Shown: positions 50,772 through 60,959 of the stretch, in pieces
Position numbering within the stretch: the stretch's first letter is position 1
Layout: every line of letters begins with the position of its first letter
From: Metabacillus malikii
GTDB taxonomy: Bacteria; Bacillota; Bacilli; Bacillales; Bacillaceae
Direction of reading: 5' to 3'
Length of the DNA stretch: 64,000 nucleotides
NCBI RefSeq assembly: GCF_030813355.1
Contig: NZ_JAUSUD010000002.1
Span: forward strand, 62,001 to 126,000
The notes under the pieces: model-generated
Seen by the model: only the letters and a program-made list of their open reading frames with translations
Told to the model about the DNA's origin: nothing
Database searches by the model: none
Program-made: the position numbers and the translations under genes

Positions 50772-52520
50772 ATGAGATTTAATCTGGCAAGACATAATAC
50801 GTTACGTAATCAAATTTTACTAGTATTCTTAAGTGTTATGGTTCTTGTTCTCTGTTTAGTAGGTATTATGACTTACAACTTAGTATCTAGCTTACTTCAA
50901 ACAAATGCTGAAAAACAAATCCAGCAAACTGCCATTGAAGCAACAGGAAGAATGGAATCACTATATGAGCAAATAGATATGCTAACAAAGCAAATTGCAG
51001 CAGACTCATATGTTCAATCAATATTATTAAAAGAGAAACAAGGTACACTTGCCACGTTTACTGAGAGGCAAAAAATTATGCAAAGAGGAAGTGAATTACA
51101 AGCTGTTTATTCTTACGGAATTACTTCTTTTGAAGTATATTCGCTCAATAAAAGGCGTTTAATTCCACTTCGTGAGGGTGGATTGTATGACCGAATTGGG
51201 CATAAATGGATTGATGCTGCTAATAAGGCTAAGGGGAAAATGGTGTGGGCTGGTAAGGACCCAAAGGAGCTAGGGCATTATTTAGTCATAAAACAAGTAA
51301 GACTGATTACTCAATCTTATGAGCATGGAGGCTATTTAATAGTCAATATCGATCCGAATTATTTTGACATGACCGAAACAAATGATAATCAAGAATTTGT
51401 TGTGTTAGTTGATCAAGATAATCACGCAATTTCATCAAATTATGAAGGTAACATACAGGAACTTGTGAAGGAAAAAGACGATACAATCGAGATAGATGGA
51501 AGCGATTACATGATTGTGAAGCAAACCTCGAAAGTTACAGGATGGACAATGTATTATTTAACACCATTAAGCAACGTAACAGAGGGAATGACGGTTCTTC
51601 GTTCAGCTATCATTTTATCAGGAGCTTTTGGATTTTTGATTTATGTCGTGTCATCTATCTTACTGTCAACAATGATTACTCGACCAATATTAAAATTAAC
51701 GAAAACAATGAAGCGGGGTCGAGATAAGGGGAAATTAACAATTAACCCTGATATATCCTCGACGATTGAAATACAGGAATTAAATACAACATACAATCAG
51801 CTAGTTGAAAATACAAACCATTTAATTCAAGTTGTCTATGAAAAGGAAATATTAAAAAGTCAAGCAGAGTTAAAAGCATTACAATCACAGATAAATCCTC
51901 ATTTTTTATTTAATACACTTGATGCTCTATATTGGTCATTAGATGAAAAGGGAGAAGATGAACTAGCGAATTCTGTCATTGCTATGTCTGAGTTATTTCG
52001 TTACACAATTAGTAGTCAAAAGCAAGATGAGTGGGTAACGCTTAAGCAGGAAATTGAGCATATTGAGATGTATATGCAATTAATGAAAATGAGGTTTGGT
52101 GATCGTTTTACTTGGAGTGTATCAATTCCAGAGATATTTGAAACAATTAACATTCCAAAGCTGCTTATTCAGCCAATCGTAGAAAATGCTATCTTACATG
52201 GGGTAGGAAACAAAGTAGGGGAAGGCTTTGTACATATTATTGTGACACCTTCTTCAAAACAAGGTTATTTGCTTATCTCAATTCAAGATAATGGTCCAGG
52301 CATGAAAAAGGAAGCAATTAATGATATTTACAACTTATTGGAGACAGGGAAAGTTTATTCAATGAGGGGAAACGGAATGGCCATTGCAAATGTAAATAAG
52401 CGTTTAATACTATATTATAATCAGGAAGCTGAGAAACTCATAACAATTACGAGTGAAGAAAAAAAGGGAACTTGTTTTACATTTGAAATCCCGATACGAC
52501 ATGATGTACTGAAGGGTTAA
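50772..52520 (+). CDS. YesM-type sensor histidine kinase
   Basis: 582 residues. Transmembrane helices at ~14-36 and ~275-300 frame an extracellular Cache-like sensor domain; a HAMP region (TRPILKLTKTMKRGRDKGKL) follows. The His-kinase box is LKALQSQINPHFLFNTLDALYW, and the ATP domain has LLIQPIVENAILHGVG and ISIQDNGPGM. This is the LytS/YesM class that senses extracellular sugars. The response regulator gene begins 30 bp downstream. Its place before aguA suggests that it senses xylan fragments. Confidence 0.85.
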   Translation: MRFNLARHNTLRNQILLVFLSVMVLVLCLVGIMTYNLVSSLLQTNAEKQIQQTAIEATGRMESLYEQIDMLTKQIAADSYVQSILLKEKQGTLATFTERQKIMQRGSELQAVYSYGITSFEVYSLNKRRLIPLREGGLYDRIGHKWIDAANKAKGKMVWAGKDPKELGHYLVIKQVRLITQSYEHGGYLIVNIDPNYFDMTETNDNQEFVVLVDQDNHAISSNYEGNIQELVKEKDDTIEIDGSDYMIVKQTSKVTGWTMYYLTPLSNVTEGMTVLRSAIILSGAFGFLIYVVSSILLSTMITRPILKLTKTMKRGRDKGKLTINPDISSTIEIQELNTTYNQLVENTNHLIQVVYEKEILKSQAELKALQSQINPHFLFNTLDALYWSLDEKGEDELANSVIAMSELFRYTISSQKQDEWVTLKQEIEHIEMYMQLMKMRFGDRFTWSVSIPEIFETINIPKLLIQPIVENAILHGVGNKVGEGFVHIIVTPSSKQGYLLISIQDNGPGMKKEAINDIYNLLETGKVYSMRGNGMAIANVNKRLILYYNQEAEKLITITSEEKKGTCFTFEIPIRHDVLKG

Positions 52521-52550
52521 GTTGTTAATCGGATTAAAGGGGGCTTACTA

Positions 52551-53351
52551 ATGCTAAAAAAATCCATTTTAATAGTTGATGATGAGCCAAGAACACGGGA
52601 AGGCCTGAAAAAGACACTAGATAACTGGAGTGACGGGAAATATGAAATCATTAGTGCTGATAGTGCAAAAGCAGCAATCCCGATCCTTCGGCAAAAGAAC
52701 GTAACCATTTTATTAACTGATATTTCAATGCCAGAGATTAGCGGACTAGAAATGTTAAAGTTGTTAAAAGAGGAAGGAAAAAATTTAGTTGTTATTGTTA
52801 TCTCTGCATATTCAGAATTTGATTATGCAAGAGAAGCATTACAGCTAGGTGTTTTAAACTATTTATTAAAGCCTCTAACAAAAGATAAACTAATCGAAGC
52901 TGTCGAACAAGCATTAACGGAACAAGCAAAGAGAGAAAGAGAAGAAAAATTGCAAAAGGTTGTTGATGCTAGATTAGCTGATATACAAGATGATGAATTA
53001 GAAGAAAAGACCCCGATAACAACTGCAATAAAATATATTGATGAACATCTTGAAAAGCCGTTTACAATGAAGGATGTAGCACAGCATGTACATTTGAATT
53101 CAAGTTATTTTAGTGCACTATTTAAAGAGCAAGTCAATATGACTTTTAGTGAGTATGTAACGAGAAGAAGGCTAGAAAAGGCGAAGAAACTGCTACTCTT
53201 TACAAAACAATCAGTAACTGGGATCGCTGAGCAAGTAGGGTATAATACATCAAAGTATTTTATTAAGCTTTTTAAAGAAAATACCGGACAAACACCTAGT
53301 CAATATCGTAAAAACTCGGATATAAATGAAATTGAAAAGCTGAAAAATTAA
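52551..53351 (+). CDS. YesN-type response regulator with AraC DNA-binding domain
   Basis: 266 residues. Receiver domain 1-125 with acidic pocket Asp10/Asp11, phospho-acceptor Asp57 (ILLTDISMP) and Lys in YLLKPL. The C-terminal AraC double helix-turn-helix (~164-262) has FTMKDVAQHVHLNSSYFSALFKEQVNMTFSEYVTRRRLEKAK and GYNTSKYFIKLFKENTGQTPSQYRK. Partner of the kinase just upstream. A likely target is the ABC importer operon, whose -10 (TATACT) lacks a -35. AAAGGGGG precedes ATG 52551. Confidence 0.85.
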   Translation: MLKKSILIVDDEPRTREGLKKTLDNWSDGKYEIISADSAKAAIPILRQKNVTILLTDISMPEISGLEMLKLLKEEGKNLVVIVISAYSEFDYAREALQLGVLNYLLKPLTKDKLIEAVEQALTEQAKREREEKLQKVVDARLADIQDDELEEKTPITTAIKYIDEHLEKPFTMKDVAQHVHLNSSYFSALFKEQVNMTFSEYVTRRRLEKAKKLLLFTKQSVTGIAEQVGYNTSKYFIKLFKENTGQTPSQYRKNSDINEIEKLKN

Positions 53352-53470
53352 TTAAGTTAAAACAATATCTAGAGAGAAAGTATTTAGAAAGTTGTTTTTA
53401 AATATGAATGGTTACATACTTATAAATTTTTTGTAAGCGAACGTGACAATCATGTTGATTATTATTTATT

Positions 53471-53507
53471 GAGGGCATTATTTTTTTATAAGATATTGCT
53501 CTTTTTT
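53471..53507 (+). terminator. Terminator of the two-component operon
   Basis: GAGGGCA pairs with TGCTCTT through wobbles, followed by T6. Confidence 0.6.
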
Positions 53508-53540
53508 ATATGGAAAACGAATATTTAAATAAACAATTGG

Positions 53541-53569
53541 TTGAAAAGTGTTGAAGTGTAAACTATAAT
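53541..53569 (+). promoter_or_regulatory. SigA-type promoter of aguA-uxuA
   Basis: TTGAAA (53541-53546), 17 nt, TATAAT (53564-53569). Leader of about 175 bp to the aguA start. Confidence 0.75.
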
Positions 53570-53582
53570 GAAGATATATATC

Positions 53583-53597
53583 TACCATACTAGTATA
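53583..53597. promoter_or_regulatory. Operator TACCATACTAGTATA before aguA
   Basis: This 15-mer, with the perfect 10-bp palindrome ATACTAGTAT at 53587-53596, starts 14 bp after the -10 box, so it covers the first transcribed bases. The identical 15-mer lies at 57080-57094 before the GntR gene. Likely site of that repressor. Confidence 0.7.
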
Positions 53598-53749
53598 ACT
53601 AGTTTAGTTTTGTAACTAGAAGTAAGCGGTAGTTCTTGTTAGGCTAAATGGACAGGAATATTGTTTTCATGCTTACGTAATTGAGGTAAATGGTTAATAA
53701 TTCGGATATGCAGAACACGTTTTTACTGATAAGTAGAAAGGGGATTAAC

Positions 53750-55831
53750 ATGAATAACTTGAATTATTTAACAGGTGCAACAGAGGTTAGTTATCATTGT
53801 TGGCTTCAATATACAAAAATTGAAGATGAAGCATTGGTTGAGCATTACCAAAGATATTGTCAGAGTTTATTAGTTTTAGGGAAATCTACAATTATTGAAT
53901 CAGCTGTATCAGAATTACAAAAAGGGCTACATTCATACTTAGGCTCTAAACCATCAATAGCGACACAAGAAATCAATTCTGCAGCAATTATTTTAGGTAC
54001 GGCTGATAAAGTAAATAATCCGATTGTCAATAATGAACTAATTGACAAATTAAATGATGACGGTTACATAATAAAATCTGTTAATGAAAATGACAGGAAT
54101 ATCCTTTATCTGGTAGGGAAATCGGATATAGGAGTTTTGTATGCTGCATTTCATTTATTAAGGTTGATGGCCTCACGAAAAATGGTTGATAATCTTTCGA
54201 TCATAGAAAATCCTAGAAATCAATTTCGGATGATTAACCAATGGGATAATATGGATGGGAGTATCGAGAGAGGATATTCGGGTCAATCAATTTTCTATAC
54301 TGATAATCAATTTAGTGGTGATTGGGAGCGGATAAAAGATTATGCTCGGTTATTATCATCGGTTGGTATTAATGCTATCTCGATTAATAACGTCAATGTC
54401 TTTAAAGTTGAAACAAATTTAATAACAGAACAATTTCTTCCAGATGTAGCAAAGACTGCTGATATTTTTCGGGCTTATGGGATAAAAACGTTTCTTTCAA
54501 TTAATTATGCGAGCCCTATTGAAGTTGGCAAACTCGAAACAGCAGACCCGTTAAATCCTGAGGTGGAAAAATGGTGGCAACAAAAAACAAAAGAAATATA
54601 TTCATATATTCCTGACTTTGGTGGTTTTGTTGTCAAGGCAGATTCGGAACATCGTCCAGGGCCTTTTTCATATAATCGTAATCATGCAGATGGAGCAAAT
54701 GTACTTGCAAAAGCTCTACAACCATTTGGAGGAGTCGTCATCTGGCGTTGCTTTGTCTATAATTGCTTGCAAGATTGGCGTGACAGGTCAATTGATCGTG
54801 CGAAGGCAGCATATGACAATTTTAAGCCATTAGATGGTAAGTTTCTAGATAATGTCATCCTGCAAATAAAAAATGGACCGATGGATTTCCAGGTTAGAGA
54901 ACCAGTATCACCGCTATTTGGTGCAATGAGTGAAACAAACCAATTGATTGAATTTCAAGTTGCACAAGAATACACAGGACAACAAATCGATTTGTGTTAT
55001 TTAGTACCACAGTGGAAAGAAGTATTGGATTTTGATACGTATGCAAAAGGAAAACAATCAGAAGTGAAAAATATTGTTGATGGTTCATTATTTAACTTTA
55101 AATACAGTGGTATCGCTGCAGTTTCTAATATTGGAAATGATACAAATTGGACTGGAAATACGTTAGCACAGGCAAATTTATACGGTTATGGCAGGCTAAT
55201 ATGGAATCCGGAATTATCTGCAGAAGAAATTGCTGAAGAGTGGGTCGAGGCTACATTTGGTCATAAGCAACATGTGAAAGAGATCATATTGAATATGTTG
55301 ATGCAATCATGGCCAATTTACGAAAACTATACTGCTCCACTTGGAGTTGGTTGGATGATTAACCCGGGACATCATTATGGACCGAATATAGATGGCTACG
55401 AATACTCTGTATGGGGAACATATCATTTTGCTGACCATGATGGTATCGGAGTAGACAGAACGATAGCAACGGGAACTGGTTATACTGGACAATATTTTAG
55501 GGAAAATGCAGATTACTATGAATCTCTTGAAACATGTCCTGATGAACTGCTGTTATTTTTCCACCATGTACCTTATACGTATAGGCTACACTCTGGAAAA
55601 ACCGTTATTCAGCATATATATGATACACACTTCGAGGGAGTGGAACAGGTTAAGCAACTACGAGAAATGTTCACTCGACTTGAGAAGGACCTTGATAAGG
55701 CGATTTATGCCAATGTGTTAGATAGACTTGAACGACAATTAGCAAATGCTAAGGAATGGCGGGATAAAATCAATACGTATTTTTATCGAAAATCAGGTAT
55801 CAATGACGAAAAAAATAGGATGATTTATTAA
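53750..55831 (+). CDS. aguA: Alpha-glucuronidase, GH67
   Basis: 693 residues from ATG 53750, with AAAGGGG 6 nt upstream; the frame from 53690 has no such site. The length fits intracellular GH67 enzymes (about 690). Visible blocks: [38 protein letters not shown] with the acid Glu, [22 protein letters not shown] with the second acidic residue, and [25 protein letters not shown]. No signal peptide, so it works in the cytoplasm. It removes 4-O-methylglucuronate from the non-reducing end of imported aldouronic acids. First gene of an operon with uxuA. Confidence 0.93.
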   Translation: MNNLNYLTGATEVSYHCWLQYTKIEDEALVEHYQRYCQSLLVLGKSTIIESAVSELQKGLHSYLGSKPSIATQEINSAAIILGTADKVNNPIVNNELIDKLNDDGYIIKSVNENDRNILYLVGKSDIGVLYAAFHLLRLMASRKMVDNLSIIENPRNQFRMINQWDNMDGSIERGYSGQSIFYTDNQFSGDWERIKDYARLLSSVGINAISINNVNVFKVETNLITEQFLPDVAKTADIFRAYGIKTFLSINYASPIEVGKLETADPLNPEVEKWWQQKTKEIYSYIPDFGGFVVKADSEHRPGPFSYNRNHADGANVLAKALQPFGGVVIWRCFVYNCLQDWRDRSIDRAKAAYDNFKPLDGKFLDNVILQIKNGPMDFQVREPVSPLFGAMSETNQLIEFQVAQEYTGQQIDLCYLVPQWKEVLDFDTYAKGKQSEVKNIVDGSLFNFKYSGIAAVSNIGNDTNWTGNTLAQANLYGYGRLIWNPELSAEEIAEEWVEATFGHKQHVKEIILNMLMQSWPIYENYTAPLGVGWMINPGHHYGPNIDGYEYSVWGTYHFADHDGIGVDRTIATGTGYTGQYFRENADYYESLETCPDELLLFFHHVPYTYRLHSGKTVIQHIYDTHFEGVEQVKQLREMFTRLEKDLDKAIYANVLDRLERQLANAKEWRDKINTYFYRKSGINDEKNRMIY

Positions 55832-55887
55832 GAGGTTAAACTTAGTGTACCTGATTTTTGTCTAATGGCAGATGGGAGAGAAAAAAT

Positions 55888-56997
55888 ATGAAGATGGTAT
55901 TTAGGTGGTTTGGCAAGGGGAATGATTCTGTATCATTAAAACATGTAAAGCAAATACCAGGGGTAGAAGGCATTGTCTGGTCATTGCATGATGTACCTGC
56001 AGGTGAAGAGTGGCCACTTGATAAAATAGTAGATGTTAAAAATGAAGCCTCAAAATATGGTTTTCACATTGATGTTGTGGAAAGTGTGAATATACATGAT
56101 GATATAAAACTAGGATTACCGACAAGAGATAAATATATCGAAAATTATAAAAAGACTGTTGAAAAGCTTGCTAGTGTTGGTGTTAAAGTTATTTGCTATA
56201 ATTTCATGCCTGTTTTTGATTGGACACGAACGGATTTATTTAAAGAAATGTCAGATGGTTCAACAGCACTTTTTTATGAGAAGGCAAAAGTAGAGAAAAT
56301 GGACCCAAAAGAACTTGTCGAGAAGATTTCGAATAACCCGGATTTCACTATGCCAGGTTGGGAGCCAGAACGGCTTAGCCAACTTAAGTATTTGTTCGAA
56401 GCATATAAGGAAGTAACAAATGAAGATTTATGGAATAACCTTCAATATTTTTTAAAAGAAATTATTCCTGTTGCGGAAAGACATGATGTGAAAATGGCAA
56501 TCCATCCGGATGATCCGCCATGGCCAATATTTGGATTACCGCGTATCATCACTTCTGCTGCAAGTATTCGAAGATTATTAAGTTTGATTGAGAGTCCTTC
56601 TAACTGTGTTACATTATGCAGCGGTTCGTTAGGCGCTACTGAAGATAATAATCTTATAGAAATGATAAAAGAATTTAAGGAGAAAATTCCATTTGCTCAT
56701 ATTCGTAATCTTAAACGATATGAAAATGGAGATTTTATTGAAACATCTCACAGAACAGAAGATGGTTCAGTTGATATTACTGGCATTGTTAAAGCGTATC
56801 ACGATATCAACTATACCGGTTATGCCCGACCAGACCACGGTAGACATATTTTTGATGAAGAATGTCGTCCTGGATACGGCCTATATGACAGGGCTCTAGG
56901 CATTATGTATATATGGGGGATCTGGGATTTTCTAAAACGAGAAGAGCAAAATACACTTTTGCTAAACGAAAACTCTCTTCAAAATCAGTCTATCTAA
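55888..56997 (+). CDS. uxuA: Mannonate dehydratase
   Basis: 369 residues from ATG 55888, GGGAGAG just upstream; an earlier in-frame codon at 55858 lacks a site. MVFRWFGKGNDSVSLKHVKQIPGVEGIVWSLHDVPAGE, KVICYNFMPVFDWTRTDL, MAIHPDDPPWPIFGLPRI, CSGSLGA and ARPDHGRHI with metal-binding His residues identify UxuA. It turns D-mannonate into 2-keto-3-deoxygluconate. It lies 56 bp after aguA with no terminator between, so they form one operon under the TACCATACTAGTATA site. Confidence 0.93.
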   Translation: MKMVFRWFGKGNDSVSLKHVKQIPGVEGIVWSLHDVPAGEEWPLDKIVDVKNEASKYGFHIDVVESVNIHDDIKLGLPTRDKYIENYKKTVEKLASVGVKVICYNFMPVFDWTRTDLFKEMSDGSTALFYEKAKVEKMDPKELVEKISNNPDFTMPGWEPERLSQLKYLFEAYKEVTNEDLWNNLQYFLKEIIPVAERHDVKMAIHPDDPPWPIFGLPRIITSAASIRRLLSLIESPSNCVTLCSGSLGATEDNNLIEMIKEFKEKIPFAHIRNLKRYENGDFIETSHRTEDGSVDITGIVKAYHDINYTGYARPDHGRHIFDEECRPGYGLYDRALGIMYIWGIWDFLKREEQNTLLLNENSLQNQSI

Positions 56998-57039
56998 AAA
57001 AACACTATTACTTATGAACTATTTAATAGTGAATTACCA

Positions 57040-57068
57040 TTGTTGGACGAACAAATATTCACTATAAT
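57040..57068 (+). promoter_or_regulatory. SigA-type promoter of the gntR gene
   Basis: TTGTTG (57040-57045), 17 nt, TATAAT (57063-57068). Confidence 0.6.
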
Positions 57069-57079
57069 AGACTGATAGG

Positions 57080-57094
57080 TACCATACTAGTATA
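57080..57094. promoter_or_regulatory. Operator TACCATACTAGTATA before gntR
   Basis: Identical to the site before aguA, and at nearly the same distance (11 bp) after the -10. Its presence here suggests autoregulation. Confidence 0.7.
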
Positions 57095-57131
57095 TGGGTA
57101 TTACTATTGAAGTGAAGTGAGGTGAGTATGA

Positions 57132-57815
57132 TTGGAGTTTACAGCAAGCGGAAACCGTAATAATGGTTCAACAAAACAATTTATTTATCAGACATTAAGA
57201 GAAAAAATTTTCAAGTTAGAATTAGAGCCTGGAGTTAAAATGTCTGAAAAAGAAATTGCTGAGCAATTAAAGGTGAGTCGTACACCTGTTCGGGAATCGT
57301 TTTTACAATTATCACAAGAGGGACTGCTCGAAATTTATCCACAAAAAGGAACAGTAGTCTCAAGGATCGATTTAGCACATGTGGAAGAGTCAAGATTTGT
57401 CCGTGAAAATATTGAAAAAGCAATTGTTCGATTAGCATGTGAGTTATTATCTGAAGAAGATATTTTTCAGTTGGAAACAAACCTTGTTCTCCAAGAAAAA
57501 CTCGTTGAAAGAGGCAATTACTTAAAACAATTTGAATTAGATGATGAATTTCATCGAATTATTTTCTTTGGATGTGACAAAAAACGTACTTGGGAAATGG
57601 TTCGACAAATGAATACGCACTTTAATCGATTACGTATGCTACGCTTAACATCACCATTAGATTGGTCGGTTATCTTATCACAACATAAAAGTATATTAGA
57701 ATTAATCAAACAAAAAGAAGCTAATAAAGCAGAAGAAGTCATGTCTGAGCATTTACAATTAGTTGTCATCGAGCAGGACTATCTTAAAGAGTGTTATCCA
57801 ACTTATTTCAAATAA
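57132..57815 (+). CDS. GntR-family regulator, FCD subfamily (UxuR-like)
   Basis: 227 residues from TTG 57132 behind GAGGTGAG. The N-terminal winged helix is LREKIFKLELEPGVKMSEKEIAEQLKVSRTPVRESFLQLSQEGLLEIYPQKGTVVSRI. The all-helical FCD domain follows, with the metal/ligand residues in LDDEFHRIIFFGCDK and ILSQHKSILELIK. FCD regulators such as UxuR and ExuR respond to hexuronates or their aldonates. The shared operator before this gene and aguA makes it the probable repressor of the cluster. It ends at a strong terminator. Confidence 0.88.
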   Translation: MEFTASGNRNNGSTKQFIYQTLREKIFKLELEPGVKMSEKEIAEQLKVSRTPVRESFLQLSQEGLLEIYPQKGTVVSRIDLAHVEESRFVRENIEKAIVRLACELLSEEDIFQLETNLVLQEKLVERGNYLKQFELDDEFHRIIFFGCDKKRTWEMVRQMNTHFNRLRMLRLTSPLDWSVILSQHKSILELIKQKEANKAEEVMSEHLQLVVIEQDYLKECYPTYFK

Positions 57816-57824
57816 GGCTTTATG

Positions 57825-57862
57825 AAAGGGAGAGACTTGAACGCGTAATCTTTCCCTTTTTT
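57825..57862 (+). terminator. Terminator of the gntR gene
   Basis: AAAGGGAGAGA pairs with TCTTTCCCTTT (one wobble) and T6 follows. Confidence 0.8.
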
Positions 57863-57975
57863 ATACGGCATATGTAAGAGTCATCCATTTCTGTCCGATA
57901 GGGTGATTCTATGTCATTAACATGATAGTAAAATACGGCATTTCATGAGATAAGTATCAAACTAATAACCTAAAA

Positions 57976-57989
57976 TGTAAGCGTTGTAA
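57976..57989. promoter_or_regulatory. cre-like site (CcpA) upstream of uxuB
   Basis: TGTAAGCGTTGTAA fits 12 of 14 positions of the cre consensus TGWAARCGYTWNCW. Confidence 0.4.
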
Positions 57990-58037
57990 TAATGTGATAC
58001 AAAATCTTACGTTAAGTAGGAATAAAGTGGGGGTTGA

Positions 58038-58883
58038 ATGATGGTACCAATACATAAAGCGTTAGAAGGTAAAGTAGCAGTCGTAACAGGTGGCGGTGGT
58101 GTATTATGCGGTTGTATGGCAAAAGAACTTGCAAGACAGGGAATGAAAGTAGCTGTCTTAAATCGAACTTACGAAAAGGCAGAGGCAGTCGCTAATGAGA
58201 TAAAGGAAAATGGTGGAGATGCATTAGCTGTTGAATGTAATGTCCTTGATAAGGAAAGTGTTGCAAAAGCCGATGAACTAGTATTTGGAAAGTATGGCCC
58301 ATGTGACTTGTTAATCAATGGTGCAGGTGGGAATCATCCGAAAGGAATCACGACAAATGAAACCTTTTCATTAAATGATTTAGAAGGGGACATGTCGACT
58401 TTTTTTGATTTAACAACAGAGGGATTCCAGTTTGTTTTTAACTTAAACATTATTGGTACTCTTATTCCAACACAAATTTTTATGAAAAGAATGGTCGGTA
58501 AGACTGGAACTGTTATTAACATCTCCTCAATGAGCGCTCCTAGTCCTATGACAAAGGTACCTGCGTACAGTGCAGCTAAGGCGGGAATTGAAAATTTTAC
58601 AAAATGGCTTGCAGTGCACATGGCTGAAACAGGTATTCGTGTTAACGCAATAGCACCTGGCTTCTTTTTAACAAAGCAAAATGAACAGCTCCTTAAAAAT
58701 GGAGATGGTACGAATACGGAAAGAACAGAGAAGATATTAGCACACACACCAATGAGAAGATTAGGCAAACCTGATGATTTATTAGGGACGTTACTTTGGT
58801 TGGCAGATGACACAACAAGTAGTTTCGTAACAGGTATAAGCGTTCCTGTCGATGGTGGTTTTATGGCATACTCCGGTGTCTAA
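58038..58883 (+). CDS. uxuB: D-mannonate oxidoreductase, SDR type (UxuB/YjmF)
   Basis: 281 residues; GTGGGGG precedes two adjacent ATGs (58038, 58041), either of which may be used. Short-chain dehydrogenase: cofactor site [30 protein letters not shown], and the catalytic YSAAK ([16 protein letters not shown]) with Ser in ISSMSAP. It resembles B. subtilis YjmF, which interconverts fructuronate and mannonate. In this cluster it would supply mannonate to UxuA. It has its own upstream region with a cre-like site and a terminator before it, but no copy of the 15-bp operator. Confidence 0.85.
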   Translation: MMVPIHKALEGKVAVVTGGGGVLCGCMAKELARQGMKVAVLNRTYEKAEAVANEIKENGGDALAVECNVLDKESVAKADELVFGKYGPCDLLINGAGGNHPKGITTNETFSLNDLEGDMSTFFDLTTEGFQFVFNLNIIGTLIPTQIFMKRMVGKTGTVINISSMSAPSPMTKVPAYSAAKAGIENFTKWLAVHMAETGIRVNAIAPGFFLTKQNEQLLKNGDGTNTERTEKILAHTPMRRLGKPDDLLGTLLWLADDTTSSFVTGISVPVDGGFMAYSGV

Positions 58884-59571
58884 AAGAGAATCATGATGAG
58901 ATAATTCTGAACTTAAGCTAATTGGTTATTATTTTTCGAAATTAGAAGAATTTGGGGGAATGCTTCTAATAATGTTACATACGTTTTCATTCATGAAATG
59001 AACGATACATTCATTCATTCGGTTTATAGGGTTTTATCATAAAGGAAATGGGAGAATAGAAATCTTTACAAAGGGTTTATAGAATATAGAATTGGGTAAT
59101 ATAATTTCATATTACAAGGGATATGTTAAATATCTTGTTTTTATTCATGCACTAGTTGATTGAAGCACCTGCTCTGAATCCTGCTTAGAGAGTCGTATAG
59201 TAAAATACATATACTGAAACAATCATAATAATGGGTGCTTCAAAACAACTTGACCAACCGCTGTATTTAAAAGACATGATTAACTTTTCATATAATTGTG
59301 TTGTATTTGATGAATCTGTCTACGTTTTTGAGGCACCCTCTTACTGAAATTCTGCACTGAACATTTGCAAGTACCTCTGAAAGAATCACCTCAAATAGAC
59401 TACATACTTTTCTATATATAGGATGAATAACCTAATAATAAACAAATGTAAGTGCTTTCTAAAAAAAGTGGTATTTTTCCCAATCATAGATGCCTATTTT
59501 GGTTGCGCTTCCAGTGATATACTTTATCTCGTAAGGAAGTTATATAAAAACAAATTAGGGGGTTTTACAAG
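58884..59571. other. Regulatory gap upstream of the sugar importer
   Basis: 688 bp without a supported gene. GAAGCACC (about 59162) and GGTGCTTC (about 59235) are distant complementary blocks, so the leader may fold. A -10-like TATACT lies at 59518-59523, 48 bp before the start, without a fitting -35; that is usual for activator-dependent promoters. Confidence 0.5.
59447..59460. promoter_or_regulatory. cre site (CcpA) upstream of the sugar importer
   Basis: TGTAAGTGCTTTCT matches 13 of 14 positions of the cre consensus. It lies just upstream of the TATACT box, placing it where CcpA usually represses. Confidence 0.6.
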
Positions 59572-60888
59572 ATGAAAAAGAAAACGTTTTCCGCTTTAAT
59601 GTCTTTTGCATTAGTTGGCGGACTAGTTTTAGGGGGATGTTCATCATCTGATGAAACTAAAGGCTCAGATTCGGGTTCTGGTAAGTCAAGTGGAGATAAA
59701 ACAGTAGTTAATATGATGCATTTATGGCCAGAAGGTAGTTCAAATGCACAATTCTCTATCGTTGATGACATCATTACTTCTTATGAAAAAGAAAATCCAG
59801 ATGTTGATATTCAAACAGAAATTCTTGGTAATGAGCAATATAAAGAGAAAGTTAAAGTATTATCTGCTTCTAATGAATTACCAGATGTAGGGATTACTTG
59901 GGCAGCTGGTTATATGCAACCATTCGTTGAAGGAAACATGTTTGCACCTTTAAATGACATCATTAAAGAAGACCAATTCGTTGCTGGAACTCTTGATGCA
60001 TTCTCAGTTGAGGATCAAACATATGCGTTACCTTTAGAATTAAACATTACACCTGTTTATTACAATAAAGAAATTTTTGAAAAGAACAATCTAGAAGTAC
60101 CAAAAACATATGATGAATTCTTAAATGTTGTAGAAACATTAGCTAAAAATGGTGTTACTCCAATCACATTAGGTAACAAAGACCGTTGGACAGGTTCAAT
60201 GTGGTACATGTACCTTGCAGACCGCATCGGTGGTCCTGAAGCATTAAATAATGCGATTAATCGTACTGGTAGCTTTGAAGACCCATCATTAGTAAAAGCT
60301 GCTGAGGAAATCGAAAAACTTGTTGAAATGGATGCGTTTGTAAAAGGATTTAACGGCTTATCTAACGATGAAGCAAAAGGTTACTTTATGAATGAACAAG
60401 CTGCTATGTACTTAATGGCAACTTGGGAATTACCAAACTACACAACTAGTCCTGACGTTGAACAAGAATTTAAAGACAAAGTCGGTTACTTCAAGTTCCC
60501 TACTTACGAGGGTGGAAAAGGTAACATTGACAGTTTTGTAGGTGGACCTGGCGTTGGTTTATTCGTTTCTGAAAACTCTAAAGTTAAAGAAGAAGCAAAA
60601 GACTTTGTTGCTTACTTAGTTGAAGAGTGGGGCAAGCGTTCTGTTGTTGATGCTGGTGTAATTCCTGCAACTGTTGTAGATACATCAAAAGGCGACCTTG
60701 ACCAAATGTATATTGATATTCTTAACGACTTAGGAAATGCAACTAACTTAACACTTTATGCAGACGTTCAAATGTCAGCTGGTGTAGCGGATGTTCACTT
60801 AAACCAAATTCAAGCACTATTTGGTGGACAAACAAATGCAAAAGACTTTACAAAAACGCAAGAAGAAGCTCTTGCTGCAGAGAAATAA
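59572..60888 (+). CDS. Sugar ABC transporter substrate-binding lipoprotein (CUT1)
   Basis: 438 residues. A lipoprotein signal peptide, MKKKTFSALMSFALVGGLVLGGC, has the acylated Cys at ~23. The Ser/Gly linker is followed by a family 1 extracellular sugar-binding domain: VVNMMHLWPEGSS, LPDVGITWAAGYMQPFV, YALPLELNITPVYYNKEIFEKNNLEVPKTYDEF, GKGNIDSFVGGPGVGL. It should be anchored on the outer face of the membrane. From context, aldotetraouronic acid or related xylan fragments are the likely ligand. The codons look well optimised, as expected for an abundant binding protein. A hairpin follows before the permease genes. Confidence 0.9.
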   Translation: MKKKTFSALMSFALVGGLVLGGCSSSDETKGSDSGSGKSSGDKTVVNMMHLWPEGSSNAQFSIVDDIITSYEKENPDVDIQTEILGNEQYKEKVKVLSASNELPDVGITWAAGYMQPFVEGNMFAPLNDIIKEDQFVAGTLDAFSVEDQTYALPLELNITPVYYNKEIFEKNNLEVPKTYDEFLNVVETLAKNGVTPITLGNKDRWTGSMWYMYLADRIGGPEALNNAINRTGSFEDPSLVKAAEEIEKLVEMDAFVKGFNGLSNDEAKGYFMNEQAAMYLMATWELPNYTTSPDVEQEFKDKVGYFKFPTYEGGKGNIDSFVGGPGVGLFVSENSKVKEEAKDFVAYLVEEWGKRSVVDAGVIPATVVDTSKGDLDQMYIDILNDLGNATNLTLYADVQMSAGVADVHLNQIQALFGGQTNAKDFTKTQEEALAAEK

Positions 60889-60900
60889 TCATTGCTTAGG

Positions 60901-60930
60901 AAGAGGGCATAGCATATAATATGCCCTCTT
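60901..60930 (+). terminator. Intra-operon hairpin after the binding-protein gene
   Basis: A perfect 11-bp stem AAGAGGGCATA / TATGCCCTCTT without a real T-run lies between the binding protein and the permeases. It probably stabilises the upstream message or partly terminates, giving more binding protein than permease. Confidence 0.7.
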
Positions 60931-60959
60931 CTATATAGAAAGGAAGGGACTAAACCACT

